Both the position numbers and the translations under genes were made by a program. A stretch of DNA of 64,000 nucleotides from Frigidibacter sp. RF13 (lineage in GTDB: Bacteria; Pseudomonadota; Alphaproteobacteria; Rhodobacterales; Rhodobacteraceae): NCBI RefSeq assembly GCF_026626305.1, contig NZ_JAPNUE010000007.1, positions 1 through 64,000 on the forward strand, given 5' to 3'. The notes beneath the pieces were generated by a model. The model worked only from the letters and a program-made list of their open reading frames with translations, did no database searches and was not told the origin of the DNA. Of this stretch, positions 55,897-64,000 are shown one piece after another. Every line of letters starts with the position of its first letter. Position 1 is the first letter of the stretch.

Positions 55897-57720
55897 TCAC
55901 TTCCCGCGCCGCGCCACGAGCGCCGCTTCATATTTTGCCCGTGCCGCCCGAACTTCCGCCCGGCCGGAAACTTCTGGAACTGCGACCTCCCACCAGTGCC
56001 CGCCCGCTTCGGTCGAGGGCGCAGGATCACTGTCGATGACGATCACCACTGGCCGGTCGGCGCCTTTCGCCGCCCGCAGCTCTGCTTCAAGCGCCGCGAT
56101 ATCCGCTGCCTTCACCGCCTTCGCCCCCATTGATCCCGCATGGGCAACGAAGTCGATCGCCGAAGGGTTCACATGGCGGGCGTCGTCCAGAAGATTGTTG
56201 AAGGGCGCCCCGCCCGTGCCTTTCTGCAGCCGGTTGATGCAGCCGAAGCCACGATTGTCGGTGATCACCACGGTGAAGGGCACCCCCATCATCACCGCCG
56301 TCGCCAGCTCGGAATTGGCCATCAGGTAGCTGCCGTCGCCCAGCATGCAGATCACGTCCGCCTCGGGACGTGCCATTTTTATGCCCAAGGCCCCCGCAAT
56401 CTCATAGCCCATGCAGGAAAAGCCGTATTCCATGTGATAGCCGCCGGGCGCCGCATCCCAGATCTTGTGCAATTCGCCCGGCATCGTCCCGGCCGCGCCC
56501 ATGATCACTGTCTGCGGCCCCGCCGCCCGCTGCACCGCCCCGATCACCTGCGCATCCGTGGGCAGCGCATTGCCCTTGTCGGGCGCGGCCTTCGCCGTTG
56601 CGGTTGCCGCCGCCCAGTCCGTGCGCGGTCCTGCGTCGATTGCCCATTTCCGCGCTACCAGTGCCTTTCCAAATGCTTGCAAGGCAATCTTTGCGTCTGC
56701 CACCAGCGACAGCGCGCCATGTTTCGCCGCATCATAAGGCTGGACATTGACCGACAGGGTCCGCCGGGCCGGGTTCTTGAACAGGGCCCATGAACCCGTG
56801 GTAAAGTCCTGAAACCGTGTGCCAAGACCGATAATCAGATCGGCCGCCGCGCAGACTGCATTCGCCGCCGCGCCACCCGTCACGCCCACGGGACCGAAAT
56901 TCAGCGCATGATCATGAGCCAGCGCCGACTTGCCGGCCTGCGTCTCGACGACCGGAATGCCGTGCGCAGTGGCGAAGGCAGCTAGCTCCGCCTCCGCCCC
57001 GGAATAGATCACCCCACCGCCTGCCACGATCACCGGCGCCTGCGCGGCCCTCAGGGCCTCGACCGCCGCCGCCAGCTCCTCCCGGTCCGGTTCCGGCCGC
57101 CGGATTGCCCAGACCCGTTCCACGAAGAAGCTTTCCGGGTAGTCATAAGCCTCGGCCTGTACGTCCTGACAGAAGGCGAGCGTCACCGGCCCGCACTCTG
57201 CCGGGTCGGTCATTACCCGGAAGGCGCGTGGTAGGGCGGTCAGGATATGTTCCGGCCGGGTGATCCGGTCGAAATAGCGGCTGACCGAGCGGAAGCAATC
57301 GTTCGCGCTGACGGTTCCGTCGCCGAAATCCTCGATCTGCTGCAGAACCGGGTCCGGCGCGCGGCTTGCGAACACATCGCCCGGCAGCAGCAGCACCGGC
57401 AGGCGGTTCACATGCGCCACCGCCGCCGCCGTCACGAGGTTCAGCGCCCCCGGCCCGATCGATGTGGTGACCGCCATCGCCCGCCGCCGCTTCATGGCTT
57501 TGGCATAGGCAATCGCTGTATGGGCCATGGTCTGTTCATTATGCCCACGCCAGGTCGGAAGGCTGTCGCCCGCCGCCTGCAAGGCCTCGCCGATGCCTGC
57601 GACATTGCCATGACCGAAGATCGCCCAGACCCCTTCGATGAACCGCGCGCCGTCTGGACCCTTCTGTGCGGCCAGCCAGCGGACCATGGCCTGCGCGGCC
57701 GTCAGGCGGATCGTTTTCAT
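55897..57720 (-). CDS. iolD: 3D-(3,5/4)-trihydroxycyclohexane-1,2-dione acylhydrolase
   Basis: A 607-residue TPP enzyme that opens the inositol ring to 5-deoxyglucuronate. The pyrimidine domain has the FGHGNVAGIGEAL segment (about 33-45) and the HNEQTMAH region with the activating Glu. The TPP-Mg motif is GDGSYLMANSELATAVMMGV ending in NRGFGCINRLQ (about 460-500). Length fits the family. ATG 57720 follows AAAGGAG and overlaps the iolC stop as ATGA. The 34-residue upstream extension was dropped. Confidence 0.95.
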   Translation of the reverse strand: MKTIRLTAAQAMVRWLAAQKGPDGARFIEGVWAIFGHGNVAGIGEALQAAGDSLPTWRGHNEQTMAHTAIAYAKAMKRRRAMAVTTSIGPGALNLVTAAAVAHVNRLPVLLLPGDVFASRAPDPVLQQIEDFGDGTVSANDCFRSVSRYFDRITRPEHILTALPRAFRVMTDPAECGPVTLAFCQDVQAEAYDYPESFFVERVWAIRRPEPDREELAAAVEALRAAQAPVIVAGGGVIYSGAEAELAAFATAHGIPVVETQAGKSALAHDHALNFGPVGVTGGAAANAVCAAADLIIGLGTRFQDFTTGSWALFKNPARRTLSVNVQPYDAAKHGALSLVADAKIALQAFGKALVARKWAIDAGPRTDWAAATATAKAAPDKGNALPTDAQVIGAVQRAAGPQTVIMGAAGTMPGELHKIWDAAPGGYHMEYGFSCMGYEIAGALGIKMARPEADVICMLGDGSYLMANSELATAVMMGVPFTVVITDNRGFGCINRLQKGTGGAPFNNLLDDARHVNPSAIDFVAHAGSMGAKAVKAADIAALEAELRAAKGADRPVVIVIDSDPAPSTEAGGHWWEVAVPEVSGRAEVRAARAKYEAALVARRGK

Positions 57721-59615
57721 CTCACATCTCCTTTCGCCGCGTCCCAAACATCGCAGAGACGTCGGAAATTTGCGGCCATCAGCCCTATTGCCTGCGCGTC
57801 GCCAATCTTGCCCGCCATCCAATCGCGCGCTGCCTCGGCAAAGATCGTGCGGCCGACGGCGAAGCCCTTCACCAGCGGATATTTCGCAGCCAGCCGGAAG
57901 CTGGCCGCCAGATCCTCTTCGGACTGGCCGAGGCCCAAAACGACGATGCCCCGTGTATGAGGATCATTCTCTTCGATCGAGGCCACCGTCGCGCTCCATG
58001 CAGCATCCGACCGCATCGGTTCGAGCTTCCACCAGTCCGGATAGATGCCGATCTCGTAGAACCGCCGGATCAGCCGCGCCACCGTATCCTCTGCAACGGG
58101 GGCGACTTTCGAGGGAATCACTTCCAGCAAGAATTCCAACCGGTTCCGCCGCGACGCTGCGAACAGGCGTTGAAGCGTTTGCTCCTGCGCTGCCTGCATC
58201 TCGGCCGGGTCGTCGGGATGGCAGAAGCACAGAACCTTGACGACATGGCCCAACGGCCAGTCCGACAACCCACCAAAATCCGGCCCTATCTCGGGTTCCA
58301 GAGTCAATGGACGCGATCCTGGCCACTCGACGGGCCGCCCGATCCACAGGCCCTGTCCGGCTGCACGGTAAAGCGCGGACCTGCCAAGCCGGCTATCGCA
58401 CAGGATGCCATAACCCGGGCTTCCGTCAGAAACACTCAGCGCAACATCAAGACACAGATCCTTGAATTGGCATATCTTTGTCGCGTCAGCGCCCGGCAGG
58501 TCCTCAAGCTGCGCACGATGGTCGAACGCGAATACCCGCATGGTCGACCACTCTCCATGGCGGTTCGTCGACCAGTGTACCTGCTCAAGCTCTGCATCCT
58601 TGCGCAAGGCGCGTTCGGTCACCCCGCGCTTGAGGAAGAACCGCAATTCCTCCCAGCTCGGATAGGCAGGCGTGCAACCATGGCGGCTGACGGCAAAGGC
58701 GCCGCAGGCGTTCGCATAGGTCAGGGCGGTCCGCCAGTCCGCCCCGTCCAGCCAGCCTTTCAAGAGGCCCGACATGAACCCGTCGCCCGCGCCCAGCACA
58801 TTAAAGACCTCGATCGGGAAGCCTGGACCGGTGATCCCCTCGTCAAGGCTGGCCGGAATCGGGCCGATGAAGGCGGCGGCCCCCATCGGCCCACGTTTGC
58901 AAACGAGGGTTGCGGGCGTGGTCTCCCGAACCTTGTTCAAGGCAACAAGCGTATCGGTCGCGCCTCCCGCGATGTGAAATTCTTCTTCCGTTCCAACGAT
59001 CAGATCGAAGAACTTCAAGTGGCGCTGCAGCTTTTCCGTTACCCGCGCACTTTCAATGAACCGCTCCTCGCCCGCACCATGCCCAGCAAGTCCCCAGAGG
59101 TTCGGGCGATAGTCGATGTCCAGAGCCGTCTGGCAGCCATGCTTGCGGGCGAGCGTCAGTGCCTTCACCACCGCCGCCTCGGTTTTGGGATGCGACAAAT
59201 GCGTCCCCGTCGCCACTACGCAGCGTGCCTCGGCGATCAGGTCCTCGTCGATATCCTCTTCGCAGAGCGCCATATCGGCGCAGTTCTCGCGGTAGAAGAT
59301 CAGGGGAAACCGCTTGTCGTCGCGGATACCCAAGAGGACCAGCGCCGTCAGCCGCCCGGGGTCGGTCTTCACCCCCCTCACGTCCACCCCTTCGCGCGCC
59401 AGTTCCTCGCGGATGAAGCGGCCCATGTGCTCGTCGCCCACCCGCGTGATCAGCGCCGATCTAAGCCCCAGCCGCGCGGTTCCCGCCGCGATATTGGTGG
59501 GCGAGCCGCCGATATATTTCTGGAACGAGGCCATGTCTTCCAGCCGCCCGCCGACCTGCGCGCCGTAGAGATCGACCGAGGCGCGGCCGATGGTTATCAG
59601 GTCGAGCGTCTTCAT
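57717..59615 (-). CDS. iolC: Bifunctional 5-dehydro-2-deoxygluconokinase / DUF2090 aldolase
   Basis: A 632-residue fusion. The N-terminal PfkB kinase (about 1-335) has GGSPTNIAAGTARLG (36-50) and the catalytic NVLGAGDGFMSGLL near residue 290, and makes 5-dehydro-2-deoxygluconate 6-phosphate. The C-terminal DUF2090 domain (about 350-632) has FAFDHRAQLEDLPG and the KLEPM-type segment (WWKLEPMRSD). DUF2090 domains are thought to be the aldolase replacing IolJ, giving dihydroxyacetone phosphate and malonate semialdehyde. So no separate iolJ is needed. The stop overlaps the iolD start. Confidence 0.94.
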   Translation of the reverse strand: MKTLDLITIGRASVDLYGAQVGGRLEDMASFQKYIGGSPTNIAAGTARLGLRSALITRVGDEHMGRFIREELAREGVDVRGVKTDPGRLTALVLLGIRDDKRFPLIFYRENCADMALCEEDIDEDLIAEARCVVATGTHLSHPKTEAAVVKALTLARKHGCQTALDIDYRPNLWGLAGHGAGEERFIESARVTEKLQRHLKFFDLIVGTEEEFHIAGGATDTLVALNKVRETTPATLVCKRGPMGAAAFIGPIPASLDEGITGPGFPIEVFNVLGAGDGFMSGLLKGWLDGADWRTALTYANACGAFAVSRHGCTPAYPSWEELRFFLKRGVTERALRKDAELEQVHWSTNRHGEWSTMRVFAFDHRAQLEDLPGADATKICQFKDLCLDVALSVSDGSPGYGILCDSRLGRSALYRAAGQGLWIGRPVEWPGSRPLTLEPEIGPDFGGLSDWPLGHVVKVLCFCHPDDPAEMQAAQEQTLQRLFAASRRNRLEFLLEVIPSKVAPVAEDTVARLIRRFYEIGIYPDWWKLEPMRSDAAWSATVASIEENDPHTRGIVVLGLGQSEEDLAASFRLAAKYPLVKGFAVGRTIFAEAARDWMAGKIGDAQAIGLMAANFRRLCDVWDAAKGDVR

Positions 59616-60619
59616 CCGTTCAGGACTTCCGAGACCCTGACCGCACGCCCCTCGGCCACCGATTTCAGCGCCGCATCGGCCAGGGCGAGCGCCTTCAGCC
59701 CGTCTTCGCCCGAGGGGCTGATCGTGGCGCCCGCGGTGACGCCCGCGATGAAGGCGGCGATTTCGGCCGCGTAGGCATCGGTATAGCGCGTCATGAAGAA
59801 ATCGTGCAAAGGCGGGCGGTTATAGCCCGTTACTGACGCGACCTCGATCGACACGGGCCGCTGGTTTTCCGCCGATGCCATGCCGAGCGAGCCATGCACT
59901 TCGATCCTCTGGTCATAGCCATAGGTCGCGCGACGGGAATTTGAGATCAGGCACTGCCGCCCCGAGGCGGTGCGCAGGATGAGTGAGACGCTGTCATAAT
60001 CGCCAGCCGTAGCAATGCCGGGGTCGGTCAGGACGGCGGCGGCGGCCTGAACTGTCTCGACCTCCTCGCCCAAGAGAAACCGCGCCATGTCGAAATCGTG
60101 GATCGTCATGTCGCGGAAGATGCCGCCCGAATTCTGAATGTAGGAGACGGGCGGCGCACCGGGATCGCGCGAGGTGATCGTCACCATCTCGACCGTGCCG
60201 ATGCGGCCCTCGTCGATGGCCGCCCGTACAGCGCGGAAATGGGGATCGAACCGCCGGTTGAAGCCGACCATCAGCCGCGCGCCGGTCGCCTCGACCACCT
60301 TCAGGCAATCGCGGACCCGCGCCAGCGACAGATCGACCGGCTTTTCACAGAAGATCGCCTTTCCAGCCTTCGCGAAGCGCTCGATCAGGTCGGCGTGGGT
60401 GTTCGTGGGCGTGCAGATCACCACCGCGTCGATATCGCCTGCCGCCTCGATCGCCTCGATGGTGCGGACCTCTGAGCCATACTGCGCGGCCACATCGCGC
60501 GCCGCATCCGGCAGCGCGTCAGCCACGGCAACAAGCCGCGCCTGGCTGTCGGCCGAGATTGCCTTTGCATGCACCCGCCCGATACGCCCGGCCCCCAGAA
60601 GCCCGAACCTCACACCCAT
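59612..60619 (-). CDS. iolG: Inositol 2-dehydrogenase
   Basis: A 335-residue NAD-dependent enzyme of the Gfo/Idh/MocA family, the first catabolic step. It has the GLLGAGRIGRVHA nucleotide fold (7-18), the EKPVDLSL segment with the conserved lysine (about 96-103), and the substrate-site segment GGIFRDMTIHDFDMARFLLGEE (about 165-186, Asp and His acting). GGAAGGAG precedes ATG 60619; a 15-residue upstream extension was dropped. It ends in an ATGA overlap with iolC. Confidence 0.94.
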   Translation of the reverse strand: MGVRFGLLGAGRIGRVHAKAISADSQARLVAVADALPDAARDVAAQYGSEVRTIEAIEAAGDIDAVVICTPTNTHADLIERFAKAGKAIFCEKPVDLSLARVRDCLKVVEATGARLMVGFNRRFDPHFRAVRAAIDEGRIGTVEMVTITSRDPGAPPVSYIQNSGGIFRDMTIHDFDMARFLLGEEVETVQAAAAVLTDPGIATAGDYDSVSLILRTASGRQCLISNSRRATYGYDQRIEVHGSLGMASAENQRPVSIEVASVTGYNRPPLHDFFMTRYTDAYAAEIAAFIAGVTAGATISPSGEDGLKALALADAALKSVAEGRAVRVSEVLNG

Positions 60620-60638
60620 GTCTTTCTCCTTCCGGCCA

Positions 60639-61436
60639 CTATTCGGGATAGGCCCCGGCCACATTCTGATCGAAATCCACCAGCGCCCCGGTCATCACCC
60701 CCGACCGCGCGCCCAGAAGATAGGTGACTAGACCCGCCACATGCGCGGGCTTCACCAGCATGCCCATCGGCTGGCGCGCCTCGGCGGCCTGAAGCCAGCC
60801 GTCCTCAGCCCCGTGATAGCGGCGCTGCACGTCATCTTCGCCCGGCGTGTCCATCCAGCCGCAATTCACGCCATTTACCCGAATGCGATGCCCCCGAAGC
60901 GCCTGCGCCGCATTCTTCGTCACATTGGCAAGCGCCGCCTTCGACGCCGAATAGGGCGCGAGGAAGGATTGGCCGCAATGAACGACCATCGACAGGATAT
61001 TGACGCAGGCTGCCGGATGACCCGCTTCCACTGCCCGCTGGGCGAAGCGCTGCAGTGCGAAGAAAGGTCCGCGCACATTCACCGCCATCAGCCGGTCGAA
61101 CGCCTCGGGGTCCGTGTCGAGGATAGACCCCCGGTCGGTCGCGGCGGCGGCATTCACCAGCGCCGTCACCCGGCCAAAGGCCTCGGCTGCCCGGTCGATC
61201 AGCGCCCCCGCCGCCTCTGCATCCCCCAGATCGGTGCGGATGAAACGCACATCCGCGCCCATGGCGGAGAGTTCAGCCGCCGCCGCCTCGCCTTCTGCCA
61301 CCCGGCGCGAGGCGATGGCAATGCTCCCGCAGCCCTCGGCGATCAACGCCTCAGCCACCGCCCGGCCGAGGCCCTGCGCCCCGCCGGTGATGACCGCGAC
61401 CGTGTCACGGTGAGGCATGTCAGGCGTCGACGGCAT
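60639..61436 (-). CDS. Short-chain dehydrogenase/reductase in the inositol operon
   Basis: A 265-residue SDR: TGGAQGLGR cofactor motif (17-25), Ser149 in NILSM, and the YxxxK pair Tyr162-Lys166 in APYSASKAAL. It lies between the ABC transporter and iolG in one transcript, so it probably oxidises an inositol isomer, an inositol derivative or a sugar acid that enters the same pathway. The exact substrate is unknown. The gene overlaps the ATPase gene end by 17 bases if ATG 61436 is used; ATG 61418 would place the start right behind that stop. Confidence 0.85.
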   Translation of the reverse strand: MPSTPDMPHRDTVAVITGGAQGLGRAVAEALIAEGCGSIAIASRRVAEGEAAAAELSAMGADVRFIRTDLGDAEAAGALIDRAAEAFGRVTALVNAAAATDRGSILDTDPEAFDRLMAVNVRGPFFALQRFAQRAVEAGHPAACVNILSMVVHCGQSFLAPYSASKAALANVTKNAAQALRGHRIRVNGVNCGWMDTPGEDDVQRRYHGAEDGWLQAAEARQPMGMLVKPAHVAGLVTYLLGARSGVMTGALVDFDQNVAGAYPE

Positions 61437-62187
61437 CGGCCCCGCCTTTCACGCCGGTGATGTAGCTGACGATGTCGTTGCCGTCGGTTTCGTCCTTCCG
61501 CAGCGAAGCGACGATCCGCCCGCGCCGGAAGACGACGATCCGGTCGACAAGGTCGAAGACCTGCCGCAGGTTGTGGCTGATCAGGATCAACGGCACGCCG
61601 CGTTCCTTCAGCCCCCGGATGATGGTCTCGACCTGCGCGGTTTCCTGCACGCCCAAGGCCGCCGTCGGCTCGTCCATGATCACCAGTTTCGAGGCGAAGG
61701 CCGCCGTCCGGGCGATCGACACGCATTGCCGCTGCCCGCCCGACATGTTGCGGATCGGGTTGTCGACATTGGGGATCTTCACCGCCGTGGTCTTCAGCGC
61801 TTCCAGCGTGCGGTCGCGCATCGCCTTGCGGTCGAGCCAGGAGAAGGGCCCGAAGCGCCATTTGAATAGTTCGCGCCCGAGAAAGAGATTTGAGGGCACG
61901 TCAAGGTCGTCGGCCAAAGCCAGCGTCTGGAACACCGTCTCGATCCCCGCCTCGCGGGCGGCGAGCGGGTCGGCGAATTCCACCTCGCGCCCGTCGAAGA
62001 AGATCTGGCCCGAGGTCTTCTGCTCGACCGCCGTCACCTGCCGCACGAAGGTCGACTTGCCCGCGCCATTGTCGCCGACGACGGCCACATGTTCCCCCGC
62101 GCGCAGGATGAAATCGGCGTCTTCCAGCGCGTGGACCCCGCCATAGCGCTTGGTCAGGCCGCGCGTTTCAAGAACGATATCGCTCAT
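61420..62187 (-). CDS. Sugar/inositol ABC transporter ATPase, single-domain CUT2 type
   Basis: A 255-residue ATPase with Walker A GDNGAGKST (38-46), signature MSGGQ (148-152), Walker B KLVIMDEP (167-174) and the switch His in LILISHNL. Most CUT2 importers (ribose, inositol) have about 500-residue double ATPases; this is one ABC module, like FrcA of Sinorhizobium. It must work as a homodimer. ATG 62187 follows AAGGCG; 14 upstream residues were dropped. Confidence 0.92.
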   Translation of the reverse strand: MSDIVLETRGLTKRYGGVHALEDADFILRAGEHVAVVGDNGAGKSTFVRQVTAVEQKTSGQIFFDGREVEFADPLAAREAGIETVFQTLALADDLDVPSNLFLGRELFKWRFGPFSWLDRKAMRDRTLEALKTTAVKIPNVDNPIRNMSGGQRQCVSIARTAAFASKLVIMDEPTAALGVQETAQVETIIRGLKERGVPLILISHNLRQVFDLVDRIVVFRRGRIVASLRKDETDGNDIVSYITGVKGGADAVDA

Positions 62188-62191
62188 CGCC

Positions 62192-63304
62192 TTACCCCCT
62201 CGCCCGCTGCCGCTGGCGCCACTGGTCAAGAACGACCGCCGCCACGATGATCGCGCCCTTCACCATCTCCTGATAATAGGCGTCGAGCCGGATTGAGGTG
62301 AAACCGGAGATGATCGTGGAAAAGATCATTGCGCCGAGCACCGTGCCAAGGATCGAGCCGCGCCCGCCGGAAAGGGAAATGCCGCCGATCACCGCCATGG
62401 CGATGGCATCAAGTTCGTACATCACCCCCATGCCCGCCTGCGCGGTCAGGTTTTTCGATGTGAGAAGGATCGCCGCAACGGCGGCAAGGCATCCCGCGAC
62501 CGTGTAGACCAGCACCTTGTGGCGGTCGACGTTGATACCCGACATGCGCGCCGCCGCCTCGTTGGAGCCGATGGCATAGCTTCGCTTGCCATAGACGGTG
62601 CGCGTCATGAGGATGTGGAAGAGGATAGCCAGCACCACAAAGACCACGGCCGGGTTCTGGCCCGGCCAGGACAGGAGCCCGAAGGTGAGCGTGCCCAGAA
62701 TGTCGCCGTTCGACAGATGGCCGTAGCTTTCGGTCGGAAAGCTGACCGGCTGACCGTTCGACCACCAACGCGCCACCCCGCGCGCGGTGACCATCATGCC
62801 GAGCGTGGCGATGAAGGGCGGGATGCGGGTATAGGCGATCAAGAGGCCATTCACGACACCCGCAAGGATGCCGCAGCCCATGCCCACGACAATCGGCACG
62901 ATCACCGGCAGGTCCATCGCCCAGTCACCGAGAACTGCCTTCGGATTGGGATTGCCGTTTACCAGCGCCGTCTGCGCGAAACTCATCACGATCATCGCGG
63001 TCGCACCGACGAGCGAGCCGGACGACAGGTCAATGCCGCCGAGGATGATCACCTGCGTGACACCGATGGCGATGATCCCGGTGATCGCCACCTGCAGGAT
63101 CATGATATCCAGCCGCTGCTTGTTCAGAAGCCCCGGCATGTTGTCGCGCATGTTGAACAGGAAACTCGATCCGTTCAGCCGGTTCAGCACCTCGAAGATC
63201 AGGATGATGATCACCAGTGCGAGGAACACGTTCCATTCCGGCGCGCGCGTTCGCTTGGTGGGGTCGTATTTCAGGCCGCCCAGGCCGTGCGTCGTCTGCG
63301 TCAC
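62192..63304 (-). CDS. Sugar/inositol ABC transporter permease (FrcC/RbsC type)
   Basis: A 370-residue inner-membrane protein with about ten hydrophobic helices. It shows the family segments ITGIIAIGVTQVIILGGIDLSSGSLVG (split: IAIGVTQVI and GGIDLSSGS, about 80-98), TRIPPFIATLGMMVTARGVA (about 160-180) and GGISLSGGRGSILGT (about 310-325). The start codon is GTG 63304 with GGGGA upstream. It lies between the binding protein and the ATPase genes. Substrate: myo-inositol is the best guess from operon context. Confidence 0.92.
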   Translation of the reverse strand: MTQTTHGLGGLKYDPTKRTRAPEWNVFLALVIIILIFEVLNRLNGSSFLFNMRDNMPGLLNKQRLDIMILQVAITGIIAIGVTQVIILGGIDLSSGSLVGATAMIVMSFAQTALVNGNPNPKAVLGDWAMDLPVIVPIVVGMGCGILAGVVNGLLIAYTRIPPFIATLGMMVTARGVARWWSNGQPVSFPTESYGHLSNGDILGTLTFGLLSWPGQNPAVVFVVLAILFHILMTRTVYGKRSYAIGSNEAAARMSGINVDRHKVLVYTVAGCLAAVAAILLTSKNLTAQAGMGVMYELDAIAMAVIGGISLSGGRGSILGTVLGAMIFSTIISGFTSIRLDAYYQEMVKGAIIVAAVVLDQWRQRQRARG

Positions 63305-63363
63305 GAATGGTCCCCTTCCCCTTATGTGGCCCGCGTCCCCAGTGGCCCTCCGGAAACGCGGGC

Positions 63364-63392
63364 GGAACGGGGCGAAGCCGCCGCCCCGTTCC
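63364..63392 (-). other. Intercistronic hairpin between binding protein and permease genes
   Basis: GGAACGGGGCG (63364-63374) and CGCCCCGTTCC (63382-63392) form an 11-base perfect stem 16 bases behind the binding-protein stop. No T-run follows. Such hairpins protect the mRNA 3' end and give the binding protein higher output than the membrane parts, as known for E. coli malE-malF. The role here is inferred. Confidence 0.55.
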
Positions 63393-63407
63393 TTGACCCT
63401 GCCCGGA

Positions 63408-64000
63408 TCAGTTCTTGCTGAGATAGTCGGCGACGTTTGCCGGGGTCACCAGTTCGAACGGCACCCAGACGGTCTGATCGACCGCCTCGCCCTTGGCGAG
63501 CGCGACAGCGGCATTCAGCGAGCCCGAGCCCTGCGCGGCCGCGTTCTGGAACACGGTCACGTCGAGATCGCCCGCCTGCATCGCGGCCAACGCATCCTGC
63601 GTCGCGTCGACGCCGCCGACCTGGACCGAGGCCATGTCAATGCCCGCCGCCTTCATCGCCTGGATCGCGCCGATCGCCATTTCGTCGTTGTTGGCGATCA
63701 CGCCGTCGAAAGCGGTGCCGGTCGACAGCCAGTTGGTCATGAGGTTCTGCGCCTGATCACGGCTCCAGTTGGCGGTCTGCTGGTCGATCACATTGACCTT
63801 CACCTTGCACTTGCCCGCTTCGATCACGTCATAGATGTCCTGCGTACGCTGCACGGCTGCCTGGTTCGACAGTTCGCCCTGCATGACATAGACATTGACC
63901 TCGGACTTGCCTTCGCCGGCCCAGTTGTCGCAGAGCGCGATGGTTTCAAGCGTACCCGAATCCACCTCATTCGAGGCGACGAAGGCCTGGTTGTCGGGAA
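63408..64000 (-). CDS. Sugar/inositol ABC transporter substrate-binding protein (N-terminus beyond the window)
   Basis: The last 197 residues of a periplasmic binding protein of the ribose/xylose type. Visible are ETIALCDNWAGEGKSEVNVYVMQGEL, the hinge-region GVIANNDEMAIGAIQAMKAAGI (split: VIANNDEMA and GAIQAMKAAG), the ligand-site VGGVDATQDALAAM, and the C-terminal VWVPFELVTPANVADYL. The frame stays open to base 64000, so the signal peptide and N-lobe lie outside the window. It is the first visible gene of the inositol operon. Inositol as ligand is inference from position. Confidence 0.9.
   Translation of the reverse strand, partial: PDNQAFVASNEVDSGTLETIALCDNWAGEGKSEVNVYVMQGELSNQAAVQRTQDIYDVIEAGKCKVKVNVIDQQTANWSRDQAQNLMTNWLSTGTAFDGVIANNDEMAIGAIQAMKAAGIDMASVQVGGVDATQDALAAMQAGDLDVTVFQNAAAQGSGSLNAAVALAKGEAVDQTVWVPFELVTPANVADYLSKN

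Overview
The window reads as a chromosomal stretch of a GC-rich alphaproteobacterium of the Rhodobacteraceae (Rhodobacterales). No 16S gene is present, so this placement rests on gene content: a holin/endolysin pair of the gene-transfer-agent (GTA) lysis type inside the cytochrome c maturation genes, two neighbouring gap genes with a tiny membrane protein between them, a ZapA gene behind a coiled-coil gene, four VPxPA-CTERM proteins, and short GC-rich repeats just behind stop codons. No rRNA, tRNA, CRISPR array or transposase was seen.

Layout. 1-3138: a possible gene end at the left edge, a DUF2087 gene, and an acyl-CoA-dehydrogenase-like flavoprotein divergent from a GcvA-like LysR regulator. 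3143-11328 (minus strand): an EF-G-like GTPase, an enoyl-CoA hydratase, then ccmH, ccmF, holin, endolysin, ccmE and argC. 11415-17809: a VPLPA-CTERM protein, murI, a fused indolepyruvate:ferredoxin oxidoreductase divergent from a LysR gene, and a probable small RNA. 17823-19849: an ECF42-type sigma factor, its YciI/DGPF partner and a MAPEG protein. 20014-26064: purL, bolA, grxD, then zapA with its coiled-coil partner, and tkt. 26271-31727: a DUF808 protein, gap1, a 47-residue ORF, gap2, a lipoprotein nuclease, coaD and a CBS protein. 31788-34337: a LysR gene divergent from mmsA. 34410-38309: three VPxPA-CTERM genes around a 465-base AT-rich control region, then a small secreted protein, a Crp/Fnr regulator and a DUF2892 protein. 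38369-49845 (minus): a DUF4260 gene, uvrA, lpd, a DUF924 gene, an MFS transporter, queA and a large AsmA-like protein. 49950-53201 (plus): a Bcp peroxiredoxin, a DUF455 protein, an M23 peptidase and a bactofilin. 53263 is a DUF2189 membrane protein. 54116-64000 (minus) is a myo-inositol catabolic operon with its ABC transporter, cut by the right edge.

How the genes fit together. Central carbon metabolism is well represented (tkt, two GAPDHs, lpd, mmsA). Both gap genes carry palindromes like the LacI-family CceR/GluR operators, and gap1 lacks the aspartate that favours NAD. The inositol operon runs, in transcription order, binding protein - permease - ATPase - SDR - iolG - iolC(+DUF2090) - iolD - iolE - iolB. 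MmsA, 20 kb away, could supply the last step. The most notable items are the GTA-type lysis cassette inside the ccm cluster, the candidate sRNA at 17730-17809, the VPxPA-CTERM genes with a sigma-54-like promoter and upstream palindrome but no exosortase in view, the inverted repeat over the lpd promoter, and two families of dispersed intergenic repeats. I saw no clearly new multi-gene system; the novelty is mainly regulatory and contextual.
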